Source: Eubacterium sp. UBA3279
GTDB lineage: Bacteria; Bacillota; Clostridia; Lachnospirales; Lachnospiraceae
Direction of reading: 5' to 3'
DNA: 14,047 bases
NCBI GenBank assembly: GCA_002361775.1
Contig: DETV01000067.1
Coordinates: 95,217-109,263, forward strand
Positions 1 to 8,073 of this stretch are shown in pieces (within the stretch, counting starts at the first letter, position 1; the number at the start of each line of letters is the position of its first letter). Made by a program: the position numbers and the translations under genes. The notes below the pieces were generated by a model. It was not told the DNA's origin and made no database searches. It worked only from the letters and a program-made list of their open reading frames with translations.

Positions 1-93
1 GGACGTTATCCGGCATCCTGCCCTATGAAGCCCGGACTTTCCTCACCTGACACCTTTCGGTATATGTCAGCCGCGACCATTTATTCTACTTAC
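1..93 (-). ncRNA. rnpB: RNase P RNA, 5' part (cut by window edge)
   Basis: This is the catalytic RNA of ribonuclease P, which trims 5' leaders from precursor tRNAs. On the minus strand, positions 44-30 read GAGGAAAGTCCGGGC, the near-invariant P4-region block. It is followed by ATAGGGCAGGATGCCGG and a TAACG, as in bacterial type A RNase P RNAs. Upstream, CTGACA and TGTCAG around a GAAA-containing loop can form the P3 helix. The 3' part, including the second half of P4, lies beyond position 1. The 5' end is placed at about 93 from the promoter at 100-129. The start could be off by a few bases; the identity is very likely. Confidence 0.93.
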
Positions 94-99
94 CGATGT

Positions 100-129
100 A
101 TTCTACCACAGAAAATGCAGATTCGTCAA
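100..129 (-). promoter_or_regulatory. rnpB promoter
   Basis: Minus strand: a -35 box TTGACG (129-124), an 18-bp spacer and a -10 box TAGAAT (105-100). The predicted transcription start is near 93, where the RNase P RNA begins. The -35 box starts only 15 bp past the stop codon of the kinase gene, and no terminator lies between, so some read-through from the kinase operon into rnpB is possible. Confidence 0.8.
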
Positions 130-144
130 ATACTTGTTGTCGAA

Positions 145-1812
145 CTACACATCAAAACAGCTTCCCCCTACAAACTCCCGCAAAATGGAGTTATAAGGAA
201 TATCTTCACTGGGAATTCCCACAAAATAATCTAAAAACTTCAAAAGTCTTTTCGCTTCCTGATACTCAGGATCGTCTTTTTCAATCTGGAACAGCAAAGG
301 TTCCGCATATAATTTCAATACAGCCAGCTCGTATATCAAAGCAGAATTAAACATTACGTCTGCCTCTTCCTGATAAGGAAAGATATTTTCATTTTCTCCC
401 CGGCGTACCGACGGCCACATTGCTATCGTTTCTCTTGCACTGGTTCCTCTTGTACGATTATCCCGCACCATTCTCCGGATCAGTCTGCCATCTGTGGTAG
501 GGATCCTGTTGTGTTCATCCACATTTAACTGTGTCAGCGCACTGATATAAATTTTAAATTTACTCTCTTTAGGCAGGGAATAACTCATCTTGTCATTCAG
601 GCTGTGAATTCCTTCTATAACCAGAATATCATTGGGTTCCATCTGTAAAAAATCTCCCTTGTATTCTCTTTTTCCCACTTTAAAATTGAATCGTGGAATT
701 TCTACTCTTTCTCCCCGCAACAGAGCATTCATATCCCGATTAAAAAGTTCAAGATCAATGGCTTCCAGACATTCAAAATTATAATTTCCATTTTCATCTC
801 TCGGAGTGTCTTCCCGATTCACAAAATAATTATCCACTGCTATGGGATGAGGTTTCAGCCCGTGGGCAGCCAATTGAATAGACAGTCTGTGAGAAAATGT
901 TGTCTTTCCTGAAGAAGAAGGACCGGCGATCATTACAAATTTCACATCTCTTTGCTGGCTGATCTGTTCTGCAATTCTGGAAATTTTACCTTCCTGCAAC
1001 GCTTCCGAAATCAAGATCATTTGTTTCACTTTCCCCCGGGAAATTTTCTCATTGATCTCTCCTACCACAGAAACCTCCAGCATTTCTCCCCACTTTTCCG
1101 CTTCTTTCTGTACCTGAAAAATCTTGGGAGAAGGAATAAATTCCGGTACGCGTTCCGGATTCTCCTTTTTGGGCATCTGCATCACAAATCCTTCATCATA
1201 GGGATATAACTTAAAATATTTCAGATATCCCGTATGCCATACCATATACCCATAAAAATAGTCTTCAAATTCTTCCAGACTGTAAATATTTACCCGGGAT
1301 ACTCTTCTGTATTTGAATAATTTCTCTTTATCATACATCTCATGCCGATGAAATAATTCCATGGCTGACGATGTGGAAATACTCCGCTTCATCACCGGAA
1401 TTTTTCTTTCCACCATTTCTCTCATGTACCCGTCTACCTTTTGGAGAAATTCTTCGTTTACCTGCACATTTCCGTCTATTGTATAATAAAATCCTTCTCC
1501 TGCGGTAAAATGCAGTACGATTTTTTTTACGTTTTCATGCCCTGCCACATGATAAACTGCCTTTAAAAGCAACAGATTCATACTTCTTTTGTAAGTCTTA
1601 TGACCAATATCGTCTCCCGTAGTGATCAGGGAAATTTCACAGTCTTCATGAAGCCGTTTATGAAGCTCCCGAAGTTTATTTCCCACCATCACCAGCACCA
1701 CAGGATATTTTTCCTGATTTTCAAAATCTTTCACAATCTCGCCAAAAGTCGTGCCTCCTGGGTATAGTCTTGTCTGACCTGCGACTGTCACCTGATACAT
1801 TCTATTGTCCAT
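145..1812 (-). CDS. TGS-domain nucleoside (uridine-like) kinase
   Basis: A 555-residue fusion protein. The N-terminal part (about residues 1-60) resembles the TGS domain of threonyl-tRNA synthetase. The next part (about 60-200) resembles the synthetase's second additional domain. The C-terminal half is a uridine kinase/phosphoribulokinase-type P-loop domain. Walker A is GPSSSGKTT at 297-305, DNYF follows at 327-330, and EGIHSLND is at 400-407. The family presumably phosphorylates a nucleoside with a nucleoside triphosphate in the cytoplasm; the substrate cannot be read from sequence. The open frame extends upstream to 1935, but the ATG at 1812 is chosen. It follows a GGGAGG ribosome binding site, leaves a 26-bp gap after the Nif3 gene, and gives the conserved MDNRMYQVTV start. 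It is the last gene of the six-gene run. Confidence 0.9.
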   Translation of the reverse strand: MDNRMYQVTVAGQTRLYPGGTTFGEIVKDFENQEKYPVVLVMVGNKLRELHKRLHEDCEISLITTGDDIGHKTYKRSMNLLLLKAVYHVAGHENVKKIVLHFTAGEGFYYTIDGNVQVNEEFLQKVDGYMREMVERKIPVMKRSISTSSAMELFHRHEMYDKEKLFKYRRVSRVNIYSLEEFEDYFYGYMVWHTGYLKYFKLYPYDEGFVMQMPKKENPERVPEFIPSPKIFQVQKEAEKWGEMLEVSVVGEINEKISRGKVKQMILISEALQEGKISRIAEQISQQRDVKFVMIAGPSSSGKTTFSHRLSIQLAAHGLKPHPIAVDNYFVNREDTPRDENGNYNFECLEAIDLELFNRDMNALLRGERVEIPRFNFKVGKREYKGDFLQMEPNDILVIEGIHSLNDKMSYSLPKESKFKIYISALTQLNVDEHNRIPTTDGRLIRRMVRDNRTRGTSARETIAMWPSVRRGENENIFPYQEEADVMFNSALIYELAVLKLYAEPLLFQIEKDDPEYQEAKRLLKFLDYFVGIPSEDIPYNSILREFVGGSCFDV

Positions 1813-1838
1813 AACTGCTGCCTCCCTTCCCGGTAACG

Positions 1839-2624
1839 CTACACCACCCTGTAGGGATGGTGTACACTGGCTCCCATAACTTCTAATTCCGGAAACATTT
1901 TTTCCAATTCTCCGGTCATATATTTGATAAAACAATATTCTGTGCCGTAATGCCCTGCATCCACCACAGCCAGTCCCTGAGCGACTGCATCAATTCCGCT
2001 GTGATAGTCTATATCTCCCGTCACCAGAACATCTGCTTTCTGGGATATCGCCGCCCTGATCATACTTTTTCCCGATCCGCTGCTTACCGCAGCCCATTCC
2101 ACCATCTGTTCCGGATTTCCGTATATTCTCACATCCGGAATCTGAAAATCTTCTTTCACTTTCCATGCAAAATCACTCAGTGACATTTTTCTTTCCAGTG
2201 TTCCGATTCTCCCGATTCCCTCCGGTCTGTGTTCTTCATCTTCCCCGGTAATTTCCAGAGCCCGGGCTTTTTTCAGTCCCATCAGCTTCTGATTCAACGC
2301 TGCCATTCCTTTTACATCAAAATTGGTATGCATGGCATAACAGCAAAGATCATTCTGTATCATCTGTATGAGTCTTCTGCCCATAAAATCACCGGAAGTG
2401 ATTTTTTTTACCGGCGAGAAGAGTAACGGATGATGGGTAACCATCAAATCAGCGCCAAAATCCATAGCCTCATTCAATGTTTCTTCCGTTACATCCAAAG
2501 CTACAAAAACTCTCCTCACTTCTTTTTCTTCTCTTCCCACAAGGAGTCCCACATTATCCCATTCCAGAGCAAAAGAGGGATTCCATCGCCGTTCCATCTG
2601 TTCCAATATATCCCTACATCTCAT
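1839..2624 (-). CDS. Nif3-like dinuclear metal centre protein (YqfO type)
   Basis: A 261-residue cytoplasmic protein of the NIF3/YbgI family. The likely ligands of the two-metal site are visible: VTHHP (H64, H65), MHTNFD (H99, D103) and AGHYGTE (H225, E229). The family's activity is not settled; GTP cyclohydrolase-like and hydrolase roles have been proposed, so no reaction is assigned. At about 260 residues it is the short form, without the extra inserted domain found in some Bacillus YqfO proteins. The ATG overlaps the end of trmK by 11 bp and has no strong ribosome binding site, which suggests translational coupling. The trmK-nif3 pairing downstream of the sigma factor gene is widely conserved in Firmicutes. 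Confidence 0.92.
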   Translation of the reverse strand: MRCRDILEQMERRWNPSFALEWDNVGLLVGREEKEVRRVFVALDVTEETLNEAMDFGADLMVTHHPLLFSPVKKITSGDFMGRRLIQMIQNDLCCYAMHTNFDVKGMAALNQKLMGLKKARALEITGEDEEHRPEGIGRIGTLERKMSLSDFAWKVKEDFQIPDVRIYGNPEQMVEWAAVSSGSGKSMIRAAISQKADVLVTGDIDYHSGIDAVAQGLAVVDAGHYGTEYCFIKYMTGELEKMFPELEVMGASVHHPYRVV

Positions 2625-3321
2625 AATAATCGGTCAGCGCCCTGTGAATGCGCTGCATTTCCTCCTTAATTTCCCTAATTCTTTCTCTTGTTTTCTCTTC
2701 TGCTTTTCCATCCCGATTCAGCCTTTCAAGGATTTGCTCACATAATTCCTTTCGCTGTTGGAGATACTTTCTCAAAACCGGATGAGCATTTTCCAGAAGT
2801 AATTTCCCATAGTAATAAAAAATCTCACAGTCATAATGCATTTCCCCAGCTTCTGCCCTCATGACCGGATAATATTTTCCTTCTTCCCATACCATGTCTT
2901 CTTTTGTGATTCTGTATCCTGCCTGTTCCAGATATCGGCGAACCTTATCGATTTCTGACTGGGGCTGAAGAATCAGTTCCTTTACTGTTTTCAGAACCTC
3001 CTCCCCCTCCCTCAGGATTTTAACTGTCAGGGCTCCTCCCATTCCTGCAATCAAGACAGAATCCGCCTCCCCGGGCTGCAGAGACTGCACGCCGTCAGAG
3101 AGGCGGGTATGTATGTAGGATTCCAGATGGAATTCCTGAATATGTTCCTTCGCTCGCTCAAGGGGACCTGGATTTACATCCATAGCCAGAGCAGAAGGTA
3201 TCTTTCCCTCCTGCACCAGAGCAATGGGAATATAACCGTGATCGGTTCCCACATCAGCCAGACGGTTCCCCGGAGTCACAAAAGAAGCATTTTTAGAAAG
3301 CCGCTTTGATAAATGAATCAA
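2614..3321 (-). CDS. trmK: tRNA (adenine(22)-N1)-methyltransferase TrmK
   Basis: A 235-residue SAM-dependent methyltransferase of the TrmK/YqfN family, which methylates N1 of A22 in tRNA. The glycine-rich SAM-binding motif LADVGTDHGY is at residues 21-30. AMDVNPGPL (46-54) supplies the second SAM-contact strand, IAGMGG is at 91-96 and ILQPQSE at 117-123. The C-terminal 60-70 residues are charged and probably form the family's helical coiled-coil domain. The start is TTG at 3321. It overlaps the rpoD stop as TTGA and has an AAAGGA ribosome binding site about 9 nt upstream, inside the end of rpoD. The length fits the family. Confidence 0.92.
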   Translation of the reverse strand: MIHLSKRLSKNASFVTPGNRLADVGTDHGYIPIALVQEGKIPSALAMDVNPGPLERAKEHIQEFHLESYIHTRLSDGVQSLQPGEADSVLIAGMGGALTVKILREGEEVLKTVKELILQPQSEIDKVRRYLEQAGYRITKEDMVWEEGKYYPVMRAEAGEMHYDCEIFYYYGKLLLENAHPVLRKYLQQRKELCEQILERLNRDGKAEEKTRERIREIKEEMQRIHRALTDYYEM

Positions 3322-4427
3322 TCCAGATAATCCTTTAATTTGCGACTGCGGCTGGGGTGACGCAATTTTCTCAATGCTTTCGCTTCAATCTGACGAATAC
3401 GCTCTCTGGTAACGTTAAATACCTTACCTACCTCTTCCAGTGTTCTGGCTCTTCCATCATCCAGACCAAAACGAAGGCGAAGTACTTTCTGTTCTCTCTC
3501 TGTCAGAGTACTCAAAACTTCCACCAACTGTTCTTTCAGCAAAGTAAATGCTGCTGCATCTGCAGGAACAGGTACATTATCATCCTGAATGAAATCTCCC
3601 AGGTGACTGTCCTCTTCTTCACCGATTGGTGTTTCCAAAGATACCGGCTCCTGAGAAATCTTCAAAATCTCACGGACACGCTCCACAGGCATATTCATTT
3701 CTTCTGCAATTTCCTCTGGCGTAGGTTCACGTCCTAACTCCTGCAGCAACTGACGGGAAATCCTGATCAGTTTATTGATCGTCTCCACCATATGCACCGG
3801 AATACGGATTGTTCTTGCCTGATCTGCTATAGCTCTTGTAATAGCCTGACGAATCCACCAGGTAGCATAAGTACTGAATTTATATCCTTTTGTATAATCA
3901 AATTTTTCAACTGCTTTGATCAGACCCAGATTACCTTCCTGAATCAGATCAAGAAACAGCATTCCCCGCCCTACATAACGTTTTGCAATGCTGACTACCA
4001 GACGAAGGTTTGCTTCTGCCAGACGTTTCTTTGCCGCTTCATCTCCATTTTCCATCCGCTTTGCCAGCTCAATTTCTTCCTCTGCGCTCAAAAGAGGAAC
4101 CTTCCCGATTTCCTTCAGATACATACGTACCGGATCTTCGATACTGACTCCCTCCGGAACAGACAGGTCAATATTTTCCATATCAACCTCATCCTCTTCC
4201 AGTGGAATATCATCTGATTCCAGAAGCCCGTCATCCTCTGTGATACGGAGAACATCAATACCGTTTGCCTCCAGATACTCAAAAATCAAATCCATCTGCT
4301 CAGTTGTCAGAGATACTCCCTGAAAGAAATCATTGATTTCCTGATACTCCAGCACATTTTTCTTTTTCTTTCCCAACTCCAAAAGTGCCTTCAGTTTTTC
4401 CGCAAACTGGGCTTTATCCATTTCCAT
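3318..4427 (-). CDS. rpoD: Primary RNA polymerase sigma factor (sigma-70/SigA)
   Basis: A 369-residue housekeeping sigma factor that directs RNA polymerase to -10/-35 promoters. A short region 1.1-like N-terminus is followed by an acidic stretch (about 63-90). Region 1.2 includes DPVRMYLKEIG (98-108). Region 2 runs from RLAEANLRLVVS through FSTYATWWIRQAI (135-196). Region 3 spans about 200-280. Region 4 holds the helix-turn-helix LEEVGKVFNVTRERIRQIE (330-348). It lacks the large insertion of E. coli RpoD, as is usual in Firmicutes. The ATG at 4427 is preferred because AAGGTGG sits 7 nt upstream. An in-frame ATG at 4445 would add MEGGKQ, but its AGGAG is about 15 nt away. It lies between dnaG and trmK, the classical macromolecular synthesis order. 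Confidence 0.97.
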   Translation of the reverse strand: MEMDKAQFAEKLKALLELGKKKKNVLEYQEINDFFQGVSLTTEQMDLIFEYLEANGIDVLRITEDDGLLESDDIPLEEDEVDMENIDLSVPEGVSIEDPVRMYLKEIGKVPLLSAEEEIELAKRMENGDEAAKKRLAEANLRLVVSIAKRYVGRGMLFLDLIQEGNLGLIKAVEKFDYTKGYKFSTYATWWIRQAITRAIADQARTIRIPVHMVETINKLIRISRQLLQELGREPTPEEIAEEMNMPVERVREILKISQEPVSLETPIGEEEDSHLGDFIQDDNVPVPADAAAFTLLKEQLVEVLSTLTEREQKVLRLRFGLDDGRARTLEEVGKVFNVTRERIRQIEAKALRKLRHPSRSRKLKDYLD

Positions 4428-4478
4428 CTGTTTTCCACCTTCCATAGCTTCAATCTTACACTCCTGAATATGTTTTCC

Positions 4479-6263
4479 TTATTTGAAAGAAATATGCAGA
4501 TGCAGCTTACCTGCTTTCAGATCTTCCAGTTCTTTTTTGGACTGCATCAGCTTCATAAGTCCCTGCATATCTGTAGGTTCCAGAGAAGCTGTCCGATGAG
4601 CAATACTGTCCTCTTTCATTCTACATACCACATCCAGAAGGGCTTTCTTCCTTTCTTCATCTGTTTCAAGAGGAATTGTGGCATTAAATACTGCCGCCAC
4701 CTCTTTTTGTTCTTCGTTATCCGTAAAATAATTCAACAGCCGGGCAGGATTTAACTGTCCTGTCTCATACTGTTCAAACAACATCTTTGCCACTGTATGA
4801 TACAGTGGTTTTGTAAAATCTTCCGGGCTGATATACTTTGCGATCTCACCAAATAACTCAGGATAAGAAGTCATCCAGGTAAGCATTAACTTCTGAGACA
4901 TCTCAAATCCATTCTGCTTTTCTCTGGTACGGTTCAGACCCGATTTTGGTTTTACCGGTTCCGGTATTCCGGCTCCCCGCAACGCCAGACGATTCACCAT
5001 CTTTCTCAGATCCTCTGTACTGATTCCATACGTTGCAGCCACCGCCTGCATATAATTTCCCCTTTCCAGTTCATCTTCAAATCGAAGAAGTTTTCTGGCT
5101 GTTTCCTTATAAAAGTCGGTTTTTCCCTGCGGATCGTCCATATCATAATTTCCTTCCAAAGCCTTCAACTCAAAAAGGAAACTGTTCATTCCATGATCCA
5201 GTCGTTCCTGAAACGCTTCTTTTCCCAGATTTTTTATAAATTCATCCGGATCTTTATACGGTCTCAGATTAATAACCTTTGTGGATAATCCTGCTGTTTT
5301 CAGCATGGGAATTGCCCGCAAAGCAGCTTTTGTTCCTGCCTCATCACTGTCATAGATAATCAGGACCTCATCTGTATACCGTTTTAAAAGACTGGCTTGC
5401 TGAGAAGTCAAAGCCGTTCCCAGAGAAGCTACCGCATTATTAAATCCTGCCTGATGCATGGCGATCACATCCATGTAGCCTTCACAGATGATCAGATTCT
5501 TCTTTCTGGAAACCCTGGCAAGGTTCAATCCATAAAGATTCCGGCTCTTATCAAAAATCTTTGTCTCAGGCGAATTCAGGTACTTGGGTTTAGCATCCCC
5601 CATCACCCGGCCTCCAAATCCAATGACCCGGTTATTCACATCCATAATGGGAAATATCACCCGGTTCCAGAATTTGTCATACATTCCCCTGCGTTCGTCC
5701 ACATTGAACAGGCCGGATTCTCTGAGAATATCATCTGAATAATTCTTGCTCTTCAGATAACGATATAAATCATCGCTGAACTTGTCCGAATATCCCAGTC
5801 CAAATTGATTGATCGTCTCATCACTCAATTCTCTGCCCTTCAGATAAGCCATCGCTGTTGCCCCGCCTTCCCGGCGAAGCTGATAATAATAATATTTTGC
5901 CGCCAGCTTATTCACTTCCAGAAGGGTAGCTTTCAGATCTGCCTGCGCTTTCGCTTCTTTTGAATATTCCAACTGGGGCAATTCCACTCCTGCCCTCTCT
6001 GCCAGTACCCGGAGAGCCTCCACAAAAGTGAAATTCTCATATTCCATGAGAAATGTGAATACATTTCCTCCCGCTCCGCATCCGAAACAATAGTACATCT
6101 GCTTTGAGGGACTTACGGAAAAGGACGGCGATTTCTCATTGTGGAAAGGACACAGGCCAAAATAGGAACTGCCCTTTCTCTGCAGCTTTACATAGCCGGA
6201 AATCACATCCACAATGTCGTTCTTCATCCGTATCTCTTCGATTAAATCCTCTGAATAACGCAT
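4479..6263 (-). CDS. dnaG: DNA primase
   Basis: A 594-residue replicative primase that makes RNA primers for Okazaki fragments at the fork, working with the DnaB-type helicase. The N-terminal CHC2 zinc finger has ligands C38, H41, C59 and C62. The TOPRIM catalytic core shows ICEGYMD (E261) and YDSDEAG (D305, D307), the acidic residues that hold magnesium. The C-terminal region (about 430-594) is the less conserved helicase-interaction part. The start is ATG 6263 with GGAGG six bases upstream. It is separated from rpoD by 33-51 bp depending on the rpoD start, and from the dGTPase gene by 96 bp. I found no convincing promoter or terminator in either gap, so co-transcription is likely. Confidence 0.97.
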   Translation of the reverse strand: MRYSEDLIEEIRMKNDIVDVISGYVKLQRKGSSYFGLCPFHNEKSPSFSVSPSKQMYYCFGCGAGGNVFTFLMEYENFTFVEALRVLAERAGVELPQLEYSKEAKAQADLKATLLEVNKLAAKYYYYQLRREGGATAMAYLKGRELSDETINQFGLGYSDKFSDDLYRYLKSKNYSDDILRESGLFNVDERRGMYDKFWNRVIFPIMDVNNRVIGFGGRVMGDAKPKYLNSPETKIFDKSRNLYGLNLARVSRKKNLIICEGYMDVIAMHQAGFNNAVASLGTALTSQQASLLKRYTDEVLIIYDSDEAGTKAALRAIPMLKTAGLSTKVINLRPYKDPDEFIKNLGKEAFQERLDHGMNSFLFELKALEGNYDMDDPQGKTDFYKETARKLLRFEDELERGNYMQAVAATYGISTEDLRKMVNRLALRGAGIPEPVKPKSGLNRTREKQNGFEMSQKLMLTWMTSYPELFGEIAKYISPEDFTKPLYHTVAKMLFEQYETGQLNPARLLNYFTDNEEQKEVAAVFNATIPLETDEERKKALLDVVCRMKEDSIAHRTASLEPTDMQGLMKLMQSKKELEDLKAGKLHLHISFK

Positions 6264-6359
6264 GATTCCTCCATATTTTCACGTTCTCATTTTTATTATT
6301 CCCCGAAAAAGCTTCTTTTCCTTTTTTTCCTGCTATTTTCTTTGTAAATTTCTGTAACT

Positions 6360-7367
6360 CTAATATACTGCCCATCCCGACGGTACAAAAAGTTCTTTAT
6401 ACTTTGCCATAGAATACTGATCTGTCATTCCTGAGATATAATCACACACCACTCTCTCCAGAGGTTCTCCCCTGTGGATCAGTTCCCGATATTCCGCTGA
6501 CATTGTATCGGGATGCTTCGCATAGTACAAATACATCTCCTGCAGCATTCTTTCTGCTTTCTTTTCCTCTTTTTTCGCAATAGGATTCCTGTATACACTG
6601 GCAAACATTAATTTTCTCAGCGACATCATAGCCTCTTCCACTTCCGGAGACATCCCCACTTTATCTTTTCCGTAACTGGTGGTAATGATGTCATGAATCA
6701 GGGAATTCAGCCTTTCACGACAGGAATCCCCTAAAACCACCCGGATCGTAATAGGAATATCATCTTCACTGAAAATCCCCGCCCGTTCCGCATCATCCAT
6801 ATCGTGATGTATGTATGAGATTTTATCACACAGCCTTACCACCTGTCCCTCCAGCGTATGAGGAGTTCCCGCCGTACGATGATTCAATATCCCATCCCGT
6901 ACCTCCCAGGAAAGATTCAGCCCCTCTCCATTCTTCTCCAAAAGCTCCACCACCCGAATACTTTGCTTAAAATGGGAAAAGCCCAAGGGACAGATTGCAT
7001 TCAGCGCCGCTTCTCCTGCGTGACCAAAAGGGGTATGCCCCAGATCATGCCCAAGAGCAATGGCTTCCACCAGATCTTCATTCAGTTCCAACGCTTTTGC
7101 AATTGTTCTGGCAGTCTGCGACACCTCCAGAGTATGAGTCAGCCTGGTTCTATAGTGATCTCCCTGAGCCGCCAGAAATACCTGTGTCTTATCCTTCAGT
7201 CTGCGAAAAGCTTTCGAATGAATAATCCTGTCCCGATCTCTCTGATAAGCGGTCCGGATATCGCATTCCACTTCCGGCTGTTGTCTTCCTTTTGATTCCC
7301 TGCTGTGGGACGCATAGGGACTGAGATTTTGATACTCTTTTTCTTCTGCACGTTCTCTGATATTCAC
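6360..7367 (-). CDS. dgt: Deoxyguanosinetriphosphate triphosphohydrolase-like protein
   Basis: A 335-residue HD-domain phosphohydrolase. The family removes triphosphate from dGTP or other dNTPs and so adjusts the DNA precursor pool. The N-terminal YQRDRDRIIHSKAFRRLKDK (41-60) is the family's nucleotide-binding signature. Metal-site residues are H78 (RLTHTLE), H107-D108 (GHDLGH) and D181 (LCDKISY); further histidines H111 and H116 lie in GHTPFGH. The length matches the short dgt-like group of Firmicutes rather than the roughly 500-residue E. coli enzyme. The start is GTG at 7367, five bases after GAGGTG. It is the first gene of the operon leading into dnaG and rpoD. Substrate preference is not shown by sequence, so dgt is a family-level symbol. 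Confidence 0.9.
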   Translation of the reverse strand: MNIRERAEEKEYQNLSPYASHSRESKGRQQPEVECDIRTAYQRDRDRIIHSKAFRRLKDKTQVFLAAQGDHYRTRLTHTLEVSQTARTIAKALELNEDLVEAIALGHDLGHTPFGHAGEAALNAICPLGFSHFKQSIRVVELLEKNGEGLNLSWEVRDGILNHRTAGTPHTLEGQVVRLCDKISYIHHDMDDAERAGIFSEDDIPITIRVVLGDSCRERLNSLIHDIITTSYGKDKVGMSPEVEEAMMSLRKLMFASVYRNPIAKKEEKKAERMLQEMYLYYAKHPDTMSAEYRELIHRGEPLERVVCDYISGMTDQYSMAKYKELFVPSGWAVY

Positions 7368-7405
7368 AAAAACACCTCTCTTTCCTGTAACACTCTCTGT
7401 TTCTA

Positions 7406-7450
7406 ATTATATTCCGTACTCTTCTCATATTTCCTCTTTCTGATCAGAAA
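7406..7450 (-). promoter_or_regulatory. Possible dgt operon promoter with upstream palindrome
   Basis: Minus strand: TATAAT at 7411-7406 could be a -10 box, about 33 bp upstream of the GTG start region of the dGTPase gene. No good -35 box stands at the usual spacing. Just upstream is a perfect 14-bp palindrome, TTTCTGATCAGAAA (7437-7450), which could be a protein site replacing the -35 contact. This is tentative; the rest of 7368-7509 shows nothing else I can assign. Confidence 0.4.
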
Positions 7451-7509
7451 TGTTTTTGTGAAATTTTAATAAGAATACAATTCCTTTGCTTCCTCTTCTC
7501 CCTCTTTTC

Positions 7510-7682
7510 TTATTTTGACATAACTGCTATCAGAATAACTGTCTCTTTTCCATCCTCGTCTCGGCAGATCAAATCATTCTCCGCTTCTGTATTGTAGTTA
7601 TAGGAAGCAAACAGTCCCTCAGGCTCAAAACTGTTTCCGTTATATTTCCAATAATAAACATTGCCCTGATAATAAAGCTTTT
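7510..7682 (-). pseudogene. Out-of-frame 3' continuation of the small unknown gene
   Basis: In the -1 frame relative to the start of the gene, codons from the A4 run down to TAA at 7512-7510 read as a plausible protein tail. It starts KLYYQGNVYYWKYNGNSFE and ends GKETVILIAVMSK. The tail is rich in tyrosine, asparagine and glutamate, alternating like beta strands. It has no start codon or ribosome binding site of its own, so it is best explained as the original C-terminus lost through deletion of one A in an A5 run, or through a sequencing error there. Confidence 0.6.
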
Positions 7683-7949
7683 CTCACCGTAGGAAGAAAG
7701 TTTCATAAAGTTATTTGCTCTTTCCTCAGGATTTACCATAATAAGCCCCATCAACCGCATATCAGAAGCCTCAATCATTACCTGAGCAGCCTCATAAAGT
7801 TCCGAACCCGGCTCTGCCTCATTGCGAAGAATCTCCAAAAATGCTATCCGTTCTTCATAAAGACTGAGATAATTTCCTATTGCCTGGGCTTCTGCCACAT
7901 TTTTAATTTCTGTTGTCAGCGCCTTTTCCAAAGACATGGCCTTTTTCAT
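7569..7949 (-). CDS. Unrecognised small protein, apparently frameshifted
   Basis: I do not recognise this protein. As it stands the frame gives 126 residues. The first 89 or so are predicted helical and charged (for example YEERIAFLEILRNEAEPGSE), with no signal peptide or membrane segment. After the A4 run at 7679-7682 the reading frame turns unprotein-like (arginine- and isoleucine-rich). The -1 frame instead continues for over 50 codons. One extra A would join them into a protein of about 146 residues ending at 7510. ATG 7949 has no clear ribosome binding site; ATG 7937 (MSLEKAL) is an alternative. An upstream frame beginning MVKIENWKIETDEKGHV (from about 7989) also runs into this gene one base out of frame, so the true N-terminus is uncertain. 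It sits alone between the pur terminator and dgt. Confidence 0.5.
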   Translation of the reverse strand: MKKAMSLEKALTTEIKNVAEAQAIGNYLSLYEERIAFLEILRNEAEPGSELYEAAQVMIEASDMRLMGLIMVNPEERANNFMKLSSYGEKSFIIRAMFIIGNITETVLSLRDCLLPITTIQKRRMI

Positions 7950-8073
7950 CCGTTTCTATTTTCCAATTTTCTATTTTTACCATTTCTTTCTGATATTTTT
8001 TGCTTTTTCTTGTCTGGTAAGAGCGATTTTCTTCCTGCGAATCCAGATTTTCCGGAAACTTCCCTCTGAATAC

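Noticed and set aside
1813..1935. N-terminal extension of the nucleoside kinase to 1935
   Set aside because: The extension overlaps the end of the Nif3 gene and has no suitable ribosome binding site, while ATG 1812 has GGGAGG and matches the expected domain start.
3357..4323. Rightward open frames of 111-141 residues opposite rpoD
   Set aside because: They are antisense shadows of a well-conserved gene with no start signals.
7679..7682. Programmed -1 frameshifting in the small unknown gene
   Set aside because: The site reads GAG AAA AGC in the zero frame and is not a proper slippery heptamer; no downstream stimulatory hairpin is evident. A one-base deletion is simpler.
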